This document shows, in pieces, positions 1-8,731 of a DNA stretch of 64,000 nucleotides. The translations under genes were made by a program, and so were the position numbers. Under the pieces are notes generated by a model. The model was given only the letters and a program-made list of their open reading frames with translations. It did no database searches and was not told the DNA's origin. This DNA is from DAOPZC01 sp035353175. Lineage in GTDB: Bacteria > Verrucomicrobiota > Kiritimatiellia > RFP12 > UBA1067. How positions within the stretch are numbered: position 1 is the first letter of the stretch; every line of letters starts with the position of its first letter. Location of the stretch: assembly GCA_035353175.1 (NCBI GenBank), contig DAOPZC010000001.1:124001-188000 (forward strand), in the 5' to 3' direction.

Positions 1-1595
1 CGCAGACGGTATGCGTAGGCCTCGCCACCCTTGTGCTGCGCGTCGCCGAGGGTCAGCGTGTAGGTGCCGTCGGCGGGCAATTTGACCGAGAGATAGGAGT
101 CCGCATGGTGCGTGTTCACGCCTGAACCGACATCTTCCTGGTCGTCATTGAGCGCGAGACACGCGCCTTTCGGGTCGGTCAGCTTGAGCGTGGCGTCCAG
201 CGGCGAGTCGAGGCGGCGCGCGAAGATTTCGGCCACAAGCTCCTGCCCGGCGCGGCCCTCGAACTGGAACAGGTCGCGGTCGCCGGGGGTGCCGATGGTG
301 CCGTTCACGACGAGGGGCGGCGAGACGCGCTGCGCGTTCTTGGCGGTGTTGTTGGGCTCGCTTTCCAGCCCGTCCGGCAGCGCGTCGATCGCGAAGGGGA
401 TGGGGTTGGAAAGGAGTCCGCCCTTGCCGCGCACGGTCAGCGGGTAGATGCCCGGGGCGCGGTCCTTCGTTTGCGGCATGAGATGGCTTTCCGCCAAGTT
501 GACCCCTTTGACGTCGACGGCGGCGGCCATTCCCGCCTGGCCGCCGAGCGGGAAGGCGCAGGTGACGAACGGCAGCTCGCCGAGGGTGATGCGGTAGACG
601 AAATCCTCGCGCCCGCGGAAGATCGAATCGTGGATCGCCAGGATATATTCGCCGTCCATGGGGATCTCGCAGAACAGCACGGGGTCGGGCTTGAAGCGGT
701 AGTCGTCGTTATAGGCGACCTCTTTGCCTTGCGCATTGCACAGCACGAGGACGGGCTGGAACCAGCCGGGCACCGCATCGGCCATGTAGGGCACGAGCGT
801 GCGGGCCTGGACCGTGAAAACCAGACGTTGGCCGCGGCGGGCGGTGAAGCGGTAGCGGTCCACGGACCCCGAGGCGATCTGGCCGTTGACTGTGCAGGGC
901 GGGGTGATGCAGACCTCGTCGTCGTCCACGTCGCTCTGCGCTCCCGGCCCGGCCATGCCCATGGCCATCTGCATCATCTCCATGCCCATCATGGCGTCTT
1001 TGCCTTTTTCCTGCGCGCGCTTGCGCTTGCGCAGGCTCTGAGCCTCCTTGCCCAGGATCTGTTTCGGGCTGGTCGAGAGCGGGTCGCCTGATACTTCCGG
1101 CAGCTGGCCGACGTGGAACGCCATGGGGTTCGAGAGCCCTTTCGGGGTGTAGAGGCGGATCTCGCGCGGCCCGGGGGGCGCGTTCTTGGCGATGGTGATT
1201 TCGGCGACAACGAGGTTCGCGATGGAGTCGCACTGCGGCTGCTGCACGTATTCGCCGATGAATTTTTCGAGGCGCGTGATGAGATTGGAGACCGAGGCGT
1301 CGCGCTTCGGCGCGGGAAGGGCTTTCAGTTCGCGCATCTGTTCGCCCAGCAGCTGCATCTCCTGGGGATTCATTTTTTTGTTGTACTCCAGCACGCGGCC
1401 TTGCACGCCCGGGCCGGACACCGAGACGCCGCAGACCCCTTCGAGCGACTGTCCGCCGAGGGTGCAGCTGAAGGTGGTGCCTTGCTGTCCGCCTGCGGGA
1501 TAGACGAAGCCGATGTAGGATTGCGCGTGGAGCACGAGCGCGGGAAACAGGAAGGTCGCAAGAAGTAACCGAAGAAGGGAAGACGTTTCTTTCAT
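1..1595 (-). CDS. Secreted PPC-domain protein, partial (C-terminus beyond window)
   Basis: The frame is open from an ATG at 1595 to the left edge, about 531 codons, so the C-terminus is missing. The ATG follows an AAAGGTGG ribosome site. The first 25 or so residues form a signal peptide ending near LHAQS. The rest is beta-rich, with segments typical of bacterial pre-peptidase C-terminal (PPC) domains, such as GSVDRYRFTARRGQRLVFTV near residue 235 and GDRDLFQFEGRAGQELVAEI near residue 415. Residues about 199-215 form a methionine-rich patch (MMGMEMMQMAMGMAG) after a Lys/Arg-rich stretch. It is the third gene of an operon behind DUF1549 and DUF1501 genes, an arrangement common in Planctomycetes and Verrucomicrobia. 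An envelope or binding role is likely but unproven. Confidence 0.8.
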   Translation of the reverse strand, partial: MKETSSLLRLLLATFLFPALVLHAQSYIGFVYPAGGQQGTTFSCTLGGQSLEGVCGVSVSGPGVQGRVLEYNKKMNPQEMQLLGEQMRELKALPAPKRDASVSNLITRLEKFIGEYVQQPQCDSIANLVVAEITIAKNAPPGPREIRLYTPKGLSNPMAFHVGQLPEVSGDPLSTSPKQILGKEAQSLRKRKRAQEKGKDAMMGMEMMQMAMGMAGPGAQSDVDDDEVCITPPCTVNGQIASGSVDRYRFTARRGQRLVFTVQARTLVPYMADAVPGWFQPVLVLCNAQGKEVAYNDDYRFKPDPVLFCEIPMDGEYILAIHDSIFRGREDFVYRITLGELPFVTCAFPLGGQAGMAAAVDVKGVNLAESHLMPQTKDRAPGIYPLTVRGKGGLLSNPIPFAIDALPDGLESEPNNTAKNAQRVSPPLVVNGTIGTPGDRDLFQFEGRAGQELVAEIFARRLDSPLDATLKLTDPKGACLALNDDQEDVGSGVNTHHADSYLSVKLPADGTYTLTLGDAQHKGGEAYAYRL

Positions 1596-1621
1596 GGTCG
1601 GAACCACCTTTTTTGCGGGCA

Positions 1622-1670
1622 GGGCGCGTTGTCCGAACGCGCCCCGGACGCCGCGGGGAAGCATCCCCGC
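1622..1670 (-). other. Two hairpins between DUF1501 and PPC genes
   Basis: Two perfect inverted repeats lie in the 90-base gap. GGGCGCGTT at 1622-1630 pairs with AACGCGCCC at 1636-1644, and GCGGGG at 1653-1658 pairs with CCCCGC at 1665-1670. No T-tract follows on the minus strand, so they look more like mRNA-stability or partial-attenuation structures than terminators. Confidence 0.5.
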
Positions 1671-1685
1671 CGACGGCTGCTGTCT

Positions 1686-3035
1686 TTACATGATCTCTTT
1701 CAGGCGTCCGGAGGCCTGATACCCTTTTTCCGTCGCGGCGGGCAACACGTGCGCTTCCGCGCCCTCGGGGTGCGGAAGCTTGGCGTCGGCGTCGATGCCG
1801 GCCAGTTCGTAGATCGAGCCCAGCAGATCGATCGGATAAACGGGACGCTCCTTGACCTCCTCGCCTTTGGCGTCCGACGAGCCGACGATCTGGCCGCCCT
1901 TGAAGCCGCCGCCCGCGACCAGCACGGAGAAGACGTTGCCGTAATGGTTGCGGCCGCCGTTCCAGGGCGGCTGCCAGTCGACTTTCGGCGAACGCCCGAA
2001 CTCGCCGCAGCACCAGACGACCGTGCTTTCCAACAGGCCGCGGTCCGCAAGGTCCTGCAAGAGCGAGGCGAGCCCCTGGTCGAGCTGGGGGCACTGCCGG
2101 TTCATGGTGGCGAAATGGTTGGAGTGGGTGTCCCAGCCGCCGGGATAGTTGACGGTGACGTAGCAGACGCCCGCCTCGACCAGCCGGCGCGCGGCGAGGC
2201 AGTCTTGCCCGAAGGTGTGGCGGCCGTAGCGGTCGCGCAGCTTCGGGTCTTCCTTCGAGAGGTCGAAGACGTCTTTGCCCTCGCCGAGGATCAGGTTGTA
2301 GGCCTTTTGTTCGGTTTCGCGCGCGAGGAGCAGTTCGGGGTTGTTCGGCTGGACGTTGCCCATCGTGTTCAACGACTTGAGCAGGTCGCGGCGGGCCTGT
2401 TGGCGCTGGTCGGTGATGCCTCGGGCGATGACGCCCTCGACCTCGAAGCGGTTCGCGTTGGGGTCGCCGCCGGTGGCGAACGGCTTGCACCGCGAGCCCA
2501 GGAAACCGGCTTCGGAGAAACGGCCTTGGGGCTGGGTCAGCACCACGTAGGGCGGGATCAGGCCCTTGTAGCCGGCGTTGTAGCCTTTGAACAGGGCAAA
2601 GATCGCGCCGATGCAGGGATAGGCCAAACGCTCGCCCGGCAGATGTCCGGTCTGCATCAGGTAGGCCGCGGTCTCGTGGCCGTTGTTGCGGTGGGTCATG
2701 CTGCGGATGATCGAGAACTTCTCGGCCTGCTTGGCGAGCTGCGGGAAGAGCGCGCCCATCCGGATGCCGCTCACGTTTGTGGCGATCTCGTCCTTGAACT
2801 GCCCGGTGTAGTCATAGCCGGCGTCCATCTTGGGATCCCACGTGTCGGTGTGGGACATGCCGCCCCAAAGGAAGACCTGGATGACGGACTTGGCTTTCGC
2901 TTTGGCCAAGGCCTTCGCGGGCGGGGCGTCGGCCCGGGCGATGCCGTTGAGACGGTCGGCGAGCAGGACGCCCGCCGTGCCGAAAAGGCCGTGCCGCAAG
3001 GCCTCGCGACGTGTGAGTCTGAACTGTGTCTTCAT
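1686..3035 (-). CDS. DUF1501 family protein
   Basis: 449 residues, a normal length for the DUF1501 family, which belongs to the sulfatase/alkaline-phosphatase-like fold. The N-terminus has twin arginines (LTRREALRHG, residues 7-16) before a hydrophobic stretch, consistent with Tat export. Family hallmarks are visible: FLWGGMSHTDTWDPK near residue 55, SMTHRNNGHETA near 115, GGWDTHSNHF near 300, and CCGEFGRSPKV near 345. The start is supported by an AGGAGG site eight bases upstream. It lies 52 bases after the DUF1549 gene and is its usual partner in PVC bacteria. The biochemical role of the family is not established; polysaccharide-related work at the cell surface is a common guess. Confidence 0.93.
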   Translation of the reverse strand: MKTQFRLTRREALRHGLFGTAGVLLADRLNGIARADAPPAKALAKAKAKSVIQVFLWGGMSHTDTWDPKMDAGYDYTGQFKDEIATNVSGIRMGALFPQLAKQAEKFSIIRSMTHRNNGHETAAYLMQTGHLPGERLAYPCIGAIFALFKGYNAGYKGLIPPYVVLTQPQGRFSEAGFLGSRCKPFATGGDPNANRFEVEGVIARGITDQRQQARRDLLKSLNTMGNVQPNNPELLLARETEQKAYNLILGEGKDVFDLSKEDPKLRDRYGRHTFGQDCLAARRLVEAGVCYVTVNYPGGWDTHSNHFATMNRQCPQLDQGLASLLQDLADRGLLESTVVWCCGEFGRSPKVDWQPPWNGGRNHYGNVFSVLVAGGGFKGGQIVGSSDAKGEEVKERPVYPIDLLGSIYELAGIDADAKLPHPEGAEAHVLPAATEKGYQASGRLKEIM

Positions 3036-3087
3036 GGTCTTTCCTCCTGAAAAGCAGGTTTCCGGGTTCAGGATTAAGGCGCGAGGC

Positions 3088-4695
3088 CTAGTGCCGATAA
3101 AGGAATTCGTCGCTGTTGATCAGCGCCCAGGCGAGGTCGACCCCCGCCTCGTTGCCCTTCACGATGCCGGACTTCACGTAAGCCTCGACCTTGGCGGTTT
3201 CCGCAGGGGTCGGGAAGCGCGACAGGATGGTAAGATAGAGATCCTCGACGATCTCCTGCGGTTTGCGCTTGGGGTTCAGGATGACCTTCATGGCGGCGCC
3301 GGTCTCGAGTTTCTGCTGGATGTGGCTCGAGTTCAGAAGGTGCATGCGCTGCGAGGCGCTGGGTTTATTGACGCGCTCGTTTTCGAGGCCGGTGGCGCGG
3401 GCGGGGCGTCCGAACAGCTCGAGGAAAGAACTCGTGATGGAGCCGTCGGGCAGGGCGATGGCCGGTTTGTTCGCGGGGATGAAGGTGAACGGCTCCGGGA
3501 TGGCGCTGGTGTAGAGGTCTGAGGTCCCGGCAACCTTGTTGATGGCGTCGATCAGCACCTCCGCGTCGAGCCGCCGCAAGGGGTAGAACGCGAACAGGGG
3601 GGCGGCCTGCTCGATCTTGTCCGCAGGAAAGATCGAGGAGAGCTGGTAGGTGCGAGAGGTGAGGATCAGGCGGTAGACGTGTTTCATGTCGCACCCGCTC
3701 TTGATGAACTCCCGCTGCAGATAGGTGAGCAGGGCGGGGTTGCAGGGCGGGTTGTCGGCGCGGATGTCGTCCGGCTCATGGATGATGCCCCGCCCGAGGA
3801 GCCACGACCAGATGCGGTTGACGATGTTGGCGGAGAACCAGTAGTTCTTGGGCGATACCAGCCAGTCGGCGAAGTCCTCACGCGGGTCGCGGTCAGGCGA
3901 GAGTTTGACCTTGGTCTTGTCGGGCAGCACGCCGACCAGCGGTCCCGCGGGCGCGGCCGCCGCGCTGTTGGTCGGCGCGGCGAAGCCCTTGTCGGGATTC
4001 CAGTAGACGATCTCCTCTTTCCACTCGCGGGTCGGCTTATAACTGACCTGAGAGAAGAAGACGGCCATGCCGGCGAGGGTGTTGGTGGGCCAGTTCTCGG
4101 CGCGGCAGCCCATGAAGGTCAGCGCCACGGCGGTGGCGATGCCTTCCGGCGAACGGTCCTGTATGGCGCGGTAGAAATTGACGGGGCCGACGCGGAAATT
4201 GCTTCCGTTCGAGGTGAGCAGTTCGCGCACGAACCGGTCGTAGGGCTTGTTGTCGCGGAGCGAGGCGCGGAGCCAGTGGTGGTAGGCCTGTGCGGCGTTG
4301 GGCCAGAGGTTGACGGGGAACTCGGCCTTGATGCGCAAGAGGTCGCTCCACTTCATGGCCCAATAGTCGGCGAACTCGTCGCGCCCCAACAGGCGGTCCA
4401 CCAGCGCGCGGCGCTTGCTGAGCGAAGGGTCGTTGAGAAAGGCGCGCGCCTCGTCCGCGGTGGGAAGCGTGCCGATGATGTCGAGATAGGCGCGGCGCAG
4501 GAAGACGGCGTCGGAGCAATAGGAGGGGCGGATGCCTTTCTTCGCGAAGCCCCTGAAGACGATCGCGTCGATCGCGGATTCCGGCGCGGTGATCTTGGTC
4601 TCTTCGAAAAGAGACGATGTCTTCAACTCCGGAGCCGCGAATCCGTTCGCAACCGCACAGTATATGATGATGATCGGCAGCCAAACCCGTTTCAT
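3088..4695 (-). CDS. DUF1549/DUF1553 domain protein, compact form
   Basis: 535 residues from an ATG at 4695, chosen over an upstream ATG because an AAGGGGGA ribosome site precedes it and a signal peptide follows (MKRVWLPIIII to GFA). The DUF1549 domain is visible at about 40-220 (RRAYLDIIGTLPTADEARAF, FADYWAMKWSDLLRIK, PYDRFVRELLTSNG). The DUF1553 domain runs from about 270 to the end (NRIWSWLLGRGII, LTSRTYQLS, RRLDAEVLIDAINKVAG, NSDEFLYRH). Many family members carry a cytochrome-like PSD1 domain with a CxxCH motif in front; none is seen here, so this is the short form. First gene of the three-gene operon. Function unknown. Confidence 0.93.
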   Translation of the reverse strand: MKRVWLPIIIIYCAVANGFAAPELKTSSLFEETKITAPESAIDAIVFRGFAKKGIRPSYCSDAVFLRRAYLDIIGTLPTADEARAFLNDPSLSKRRALVDRLLGRDEFADYWAMKWSDLLRIKAEFPVNLWPNAAQAYHHWLRASLRDNKPYDRFVRELLTSNGSNFRVGPVNFYRAIQDRSPEGIATAVALTFMGCRAENWPTNTLAGMAVFFSQVSYKPTREWKEEIVYWNPDKGFAAPTNSAAAAPAGPLVGVLPDKTKVKLSPDRDPREDFADWLVSPKNYWFSANIVNRIWSWLLGRGIIHEPDDIRADNPPCNPALLTYLQREFIKSGCDMKHVYRLILTSRTYQLSSIFPADKIEQAAPLFAFYPLRRLDAEVLIDAINKVAGTSDLYTSAIPEPFTFIPANKPAIALPDGSITSSFLELFGRPARATGLENERVNKPSASQRMHLLNSSHIQQKLETGAAMKVILNPKRKPQEIVEDLYLTILSRFPTPAETAKVEAYVKSGIVKGNEAGVDLAWALINSDEFLYRH

Positions 4696-4758
4696 TCGAG
4701 CGTCCCCCTTGTCGATCCCGGCCAGACCCGCCACACGCATAATCCAGCCACATTGTTA

Positions 4759-4787
4759 ATATGATACAGAAGCCCTGCGGGAGTCAA
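4759..4787 (-). promoter_or_regulatory. Candidate sigma-70 promoter for the DUF1549 operon
   Basis: On the minus strand TTGACT (4782-4787) is followed after 17 bases by TCATAT (4759-4764), or after 15 bases by TATCAT (4761-4766). It sits 64 bases or more upstream of the DUF1549 start. The -35 is good and the -10 is ambiguous. Confidence 0.45.
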
Positions 4788-4812
4788 AGCTTTTCGGCCT
4801 TTTGTGGCCGAT

Positions 4813-5047
4813 TCGGTTGGTGACGGGGGGAGAGGTTCGTGCGTGGCGTGTGTGGAGCCGCTGGGGGCGCGGACGGCCCCGTCCGCGTGATGACCGGTCA
4901 CGCAAGGCCAACGGGCGGCCGACGTTCAAACGACCGCCGACCGCCCGTCGTCTGACCGCTTTTTCGCGGACGAGGCCGTCCGCGCCCCCGGTTTTGCGTC
5001 ACGCGTTCATCAGAAACGCAGAATCTCGTACCACTGTCACCAACCGA
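4813..5047. repeat. Nested inverted-repeat element, MITE-like, no coding capacity seen
   Basis: The outer 12-base arms are exact inverted copies: TCGGTTGGTGAC at 4813-4824 and GTCACCAACCGA at 5036-5047. Inside, a 16-base perfect inverted repeat joins 4863-4878 (GGGGGCGCGGACGGCC) to 4974-4989. Each inner arm is also a hairpin, CGCGGAC/GTCCGCG at 4869-4887 and 4965-4984. ACGGGCGG (4910-4917) is mirrored by CCGCCCGT (4941-4948). The whole gap between the DUF1549 and DUF1573 genes (about 4696-5208) holds this element and the promoter above; no gene is seen in it. A MITE or a transcribed structured element are both possible. Confidence 0.7.
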
Positions 5048-5208
5048 TTACCTTATTGTAGCCCTTTTCGGGTTCAGCGACCGGTCTGTGAATCGGAGGA
5101 TGGACGGGTGCACCGCGTGATGCGGAACTTCGACCGGCGATGGAAAAGGCTTGCGGCAAACCCGCCGTTCACGATAAATTGGCACTCCACAAAAAAGGAG
5201 AAGCCGCC

Positions 5209-6222
5209 TTGTTTAGAATCAAAACGATGGTTTTTTGGGGCCTGATTCTTTCCGCGCTGTTGGCCCGGTGCGCCGAAGAGAAGCACGGGCGGCTGGAATG
5301 GGTCGGTTCGAACACGGTTTGGGTGGGAGAATACTTCTACACCGAGGACCGCACGGCCCGTCACAAGATCAAGAATACGGGCGAGGCCCCCCTCCGGATT
5401 TCCCGCGTGGTCCTCACGTGCAGTTGCATGCGGCTCGATTCTTTCCCTTCCGTCCTTCAGCCGAATGAGTCCGGCGAGGTCGTGGTGACCATCCGGAAGA
5501 ACGAGGTCATGGGCACCTTCCAAAGGATTTTCTTTATCGAAAGCGACGATCCTGCCAAGCCGCGGCTGCAGGGGGCGATCCAAGGGAAAGCCTGCCCGCT
5601 GTTCAAAGTCGACTGCGACCGGGAGCCCGTGCTGAAAGATGCGGAGCCGGGGATGGTCTGGACCGGCAAGTACACGGTGACGGCGATGCGGGGGGGGTAC
5701 ACGCTCTCACATCCCGTCGTGCTGAACCATGGGACGCGCTGCGAACACGCCATCCGGACGAACGCGCAGGACCTCATCAGCTACGACGTCACCTTCGTGA
5801 CAACGGTCGTGGACACGAAGAACGGGGTCGAAAGCGTCCTGCTGTTCAGCGTGCTCGACAGCAAGGGGGTCAAGCAAGAGGACGTCGCCCCCGTGCGGAT
5901 TTCGTTTAGGGGCGGCTATCCTAGCACGTTCAAAGCCATCCCGGAAAAGCTCTTGATTCCCCGTTCCGCTAAGCCCGTCACCCGCCGGGTAAACCTGTCG
6001 ACGCTGTCGTCCCGGCTTCCCGAGGACGCCAAGCTCAACTGGCACAGCGGGCTGGGCGGAGTCGCGGTGACGTACCGGCCGAGCAAGAGCGGCATGGCGT
6101 TCATCGCCGAGGTCACCTTCCAGACGAACGCCGTCCAGCAGCTCTTCGACAAGGGGTCCGAGAACATGACCTTCACCTGCGGTGACTGGTCCGTCCAGGT
6201 GCCCGTCCTTCCCTCCAAGTAG
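5209..6222 (+). CDS. Secreted DUF1573-domain protein
   Basis: 337 residues from a TTG at 5209, preferred because AAAAAAGGAG sits at 5191-5200; an in-frame ATG at 5227 is the alternative. A hydrophobic signal segment (MVFWGLILSALLA) is followed by Arg-Cys, a poor lipobox, so ordinary signal-peptidase cleavage is more likely. Residues about 40-130 match DUF1573, with TARHKIKNTGEAPLRISRVV followed by LTCSCMRLDSFP and a Pro-Asn-Glu turn. The second half is a weaker Ig-like beta-sandwich. DUF1573 proteins are ASH/PapD-like extracytoplasmic proteins without a firm role. It stands alone; nothing nearby explains its job. Confidence 0.85.
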   Translation: MFRIKTMVFWGLILSALLARCAEEKHGRLEWVGSNTVWVGEYFYTEDRTARHKIKNTGEAPLRISRVVLTCSCMRLDSFPSVLQPNESGEVVVTIRKNEVMGTFQRIFFIESDDPAKPRLQGAIQGKACPLFKVDCDREPVLKDAEPGMVWTGKYTVTAMRGGYTLSHPVVLNHGTRCEHAIRTNAQDLISYDVTFVTTVVDTKNGVESVLLFSVLDSKGVKQEDVAPVRISFRGGYPSTFKAIPEKLLIPRSAKPVTRRVNLSTLSSRLPEDAKLNWHSGLGGVAVTYRPSKSGMAFIAEVTFQTNAVQQLFDKGSENMTFTCGDWSVQVPVLPSK

Positions 6223-6426
6223 AGGGGCGAACGGCGGATCGGCGGGCTGATGGCCGGTGACCGCATGCGTTCCAGAGGCGCGGCGGCGCGGCGCCGGTTG
6301 CGCCTGCCTGCCTGCCGGGGCGGGTTTTGTGTAGGCCCCTTGGCCGCAATGGTTAACGGAATCCATCGAGGGCCTGCGGGATGGGGGGGCGGTTGTTCGG
6401 CCCCCGCAATTTTTTGATTTTTCCGC

Positions 6427-6455
6427 TTGCAAAGTCTGCGGCACTATACTACAGT
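6427..6455 (+). promoter_or_regulatory. Sigma-70 promoter of the secreted Cys-protein gene
   Basis: TTGCAA (6427-6432), a 17-base spacer, TACAGT (6450-6455). Predicted start near 6462 gives a leader of about 210 bases. The 450-base gap 6223-6673 holds this promoter and the hairpins below; no gene is seen in it. Confidence 0.6.
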
Positions 6456-6596
6456 GATTGCGTTTTCAGGCATTCCAGGTTGCCACCGGTGACGACCGGG
6501 AAGGGGCTTGGGAACCAGCTGTTGCCGAGTGGCAACGGTTTGAGTGGTTTATCCGACGGGCCGTTAATACGGTTATAGAGGATAACTGAAAAAAGG

Positions 6597-6657
6597 TTAA
6601 ACGGACGCGTGTCCGGTTTAATCCGAGCGGTTCAACGCTCGTTGTTTGTACAAACAA
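6597..6657 (+). promoter_or_regulatory. Three consecutive palindromes in the leader of gene 6674
   Basis: Just before the ribosome site lie a bulged hairpin TTAAACGGAC/GTCCGGTTTAA (6597-6621), GAGCG/CGCTC with a six-base loop (6625-6640), and the perfect 16-base palindrome TTGTTTGTACAAACAA (6642-6657). The AGAAGAGGGA ribosome site follows directly. Such stacks stabilise abundant mRNAs, and the last palindrome could also be an operator. Confidence 0.6.
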
Positions 6658-6673
6658 AGAAGAGGGAGTACAC

Positions 6674-7465
6674 ATGAAGAAGTTGTTATTGTCTGCCGCT
6701 ACCGCTTTGCTTGCGGTTGGTGGTCTTTATGCAGCGTGCGAAACGCCTGATCCTGTGACGGTCAACACGGCCGACGTGTATGATTTCAAGGCGACCGTGC
6801 GGACCATCGCGAACAAGAAAACGACCAGCTCGTCAGCCGATGATTGCGGCACGATCACGACCGGTCTCTGCTGCTATCGCGTGACGGCTAGCCGTTCGTT
6901 CAAGGGCGTCTTCATCAGCTGCGACTGCGAGTCCTTCAAGCCGGGTTCGGCGTTCTTGTACATCGGCACGTCCGAGAACAAGTACGGCTACATCGACGAC
7001 ACCATCGAGGGCGATGCGACCTACAGCTGGCCGATCCTGAACATCTACGGCGCTTGCAGCTCGAGCAAGGCAAAGTACATCCAGGGCCTGATGAACCTGT
7101 CCTTCGTTGACAGCGTCGGCGTCACGGTTGTGGACAGCGTCGAGACCCCGATCACCAAGACGTACTCTCTGCAGGCTGCCGGCTTCGGCACCCAGAAGAA
7201 CGCCAAGGTGTACAGCATGTCCGGTTACATCACCGGGCAGGTTTCCACCACGCCCTGCAACTGCACGGCTGCGTTCGAGGCTGCTTTCGCTCCTTGCGAT
7301 CTGGCCGACATCAGCACCGAAGCCAACGCGGTTGGCGGAACGTTCACGCTGAAGTACAACGCGTCCCTGAGCAAGTATGCCGCCACCTACGGCGGGCAGA
7401 CTGGCTTGGCCGTCGCTCAGAAGGTGTTCGGCACCTCCGCGACGTATCAGACGACCGTTCAGTAA
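6674..7465 (+). CDS. Secreted cysteine-containing protein of unknown family
   Basis: 263 residues with a clear signal peptide (MKKLLLSAATALLAVGGLYA, cleavage before ACETPD). The mature part is Thr/Ser/Tyr-rich and looks all-beta. It contains ten cysteines in paired patterns (CCYR at about 66, SCDCES at about 82, PCNC at about 195), suggesting disulfides. No family is recognised. The start has an AGAAGAGGGA site and is preceded by a promoter and three leader hairpins. The gene ends in a strong terminator, so it is probably transcribed alone at high level, as expected of an abundant envelope or S-layer-like protein. The next gene encodes a SurA/PrsA-like folding factor. Confidence 0.85.
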   Translation: MKKLLLSAATALLAVGGLYAACETPDPVTVNTADVYDFKATVRTIANKKTTSSSADDCGTITTGLCCYRVTASRSFKGVFISCDCESFKPGSAFLYIGTSENKYGYIDDTIEGDATYSWPILNIYGACSSSKAKYIQGLMNLSFVDSVGVTVVDSVETPITKTYSLQAAGFGTQKNAKVYSMSGYITGQVSTTPCNCTAAFEAAFAPCDLADISTEANAVGGTFTLKYNASLSKYAATYGGQTGLAVAQKVFGTSATYQTTVQ

Positions 7466-7500
7466 ACCGATACATCTCGGTTTCATTTGAGTCTGGATAA

Positions 7501-7533
7501 GGGGTGGACGCTGAAAGGCTCCACCCCTTTTTT
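7501..7533 (+). terminator. Strong intrinsic terminator
   Basis: GGGGTGGA (7501-7508) pairs with TCCACCCC (7520-7527), followed by TTTTTT (7528-7533). It ends eight bases before the AAGGAG ribosome site of the next gene, so read-through may set the level of that gene. Confidence 0.92.
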
Positions 7534-7551
7534 ATTTAGCAAGGAGCGTTC

Positions 7552-8637
7552 ATGAAGAAGCCGGTTTTTGCCGCGGTGGCGGGCGTGTTGGGGGCGATGG
7601 TGTTGGCGGGGTGTGCGGAGCACGCCCACGAACGGTTGGCCCCGGGGGAAGTCTATACGAATCAGGTATCGGCCGCCTTTGCGGATCTCCGGCCTGACGA
7701 CGTCCTGGTCAAGATCAACGCGCACGCTTTGACGAAAGCCGGACTGGACGAGCGGATCGCGGACGATCTCGCGGTCAGCCAGGCCGTGAACGCCGATTTC
7801 TTCGCAAAGGCTTCGGCGGAACTCGAGCGTTACAAGCTCCAGCTCCGCGCGCGGTGCCTGAATCGTTTCCTGGTACACGCGGTGGTGCTGGATGAGGCCC
7901 GGCGCAGAAAGGTGCAGCCCGCGGCAGACGACCTGAAGGCCGCCAACGAGATGATCGAGAAGATCTGTACGCTGCGCAAGATCACGCGCCAGGCGTACGT
8001 CGAGACCTTCGCTGAAAAAGAGAAGGCCGTGGCCCGCCGGATGACCGACGAGGCGACGATGCGTGCCCTTTTCCGGGCGCAATTCGGCGACAAGTTGCTG
8101 GCCTCCGACAAAGAGGCGCTCGATCTCCAGAACGAGATCAAGGAAGGCAACAAGGGCGCCGAGCAGACCAACGCGCTCGTCAAGGCCTCGCTGGAGCAGC
8201 TCGCCGAGAAGTTGCGCGCTACCGCCGGCGGCAAGCCGTCTGACCTGCTGCCGGAGATCACCCGGCAGCTGCCCGCCGGCATGGTCGCCGAGAAGGTGGA
8301 AAAACGGCTGGAGAAAGAGTTCACGGATGCTGAGGTGACCGAGGCGCTTGCCGGACTGCCGGTTCTGCAGTGGTCGCCGGTCGTTGAGCTGGAGGAGACC
8401 TTCGATCTCTACTTCATCGCCGACCGCCAGAAGGACGACGAGGCGAAACAGTACCGGTATGACCTCATCCGCGTTTATGCCAAGCGCGATCTCGGTTTTG
8501 TGGAGCCGAGCCTCGAAGAGCTGAAGAACGACATTGCGAGAAGGAAGCGCGAGGCCCTGCAGGCACCGTGGGTGCTCGAGCTGTTGAAAAAGGCGCGCGT
8601 CAGCTATCCGAAGGGCGTGGCCTGGCTGGAACGATAA
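7552..8637 (+). CDS. SurA/PrsA-like parvulin-family lipoprotein
   Basis: 361 residues with a lipoprotein signal ending in VLAGC (Cys21), preceded by AAGGAG. The helical N-terminal half, rich in charged residues (about 50-175), resembles SurA/PrsA chaperone domains. Residues about 190-310 look like a divergent parvulin fold, with LEQLAEKL, EVTEALAGLPVLQWSPVVEL and a final LYFIADR strand. The proline-isomerase active site is not clearly preserved, so it may act only as a chaperone. It is expected to be anchored in the envelope and to assist secreted proteins crossing the periplasm. Placed directly before the giant secreted proteins, it may be their dedicated folding factor (inference). Confidence 0.7.
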   Translation: MKKPVFAAVAGVLGAMVLAGCAEHAHERLAPGEVYTNQVSAAFADLRPDDVLVKINAHALTKAGLDERIADDLAVSQAVNADFFAKASAELERYKLQLRARCLNRFLVHAVVLDEARRRKVQPAADDLKAANEMIEKICTLRKITRQAYVETFAEKEKAVARRMTDEATMRALFRAQFGDKLLASDKEALDLQNEIKEGNKGAEQTNALVKASLEQLAEKLRATAGGKPSDLLPEITRQLPAGMVAEKVEKRLEKEFTDAEVTEALAGLPVLQWSPVVELEETFDLYFIADRQKDDEAKQYRYDLIRVYAKRDLGFVEPSLEELKNDIARRKREALQAPWVLELLKKARVSYPKGVAWLER

Positions 8638-8731
8638 GCGGCACTTGATAAGAATGGCAGAAGCGCTCGTTCTCCCCGCAGGTCTGTGAATCGCCGGTGC
8701 GCCGGGGGCCAAAATGAGGGCGAAGTATCCG

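Noticed and set aside
709..2490. 593-codon minus-strand frame spanning the PPC and DUF1501 genes
   Set aside because: Out of frame with both genes; low-complexity Arg/Pro/Ala translation.
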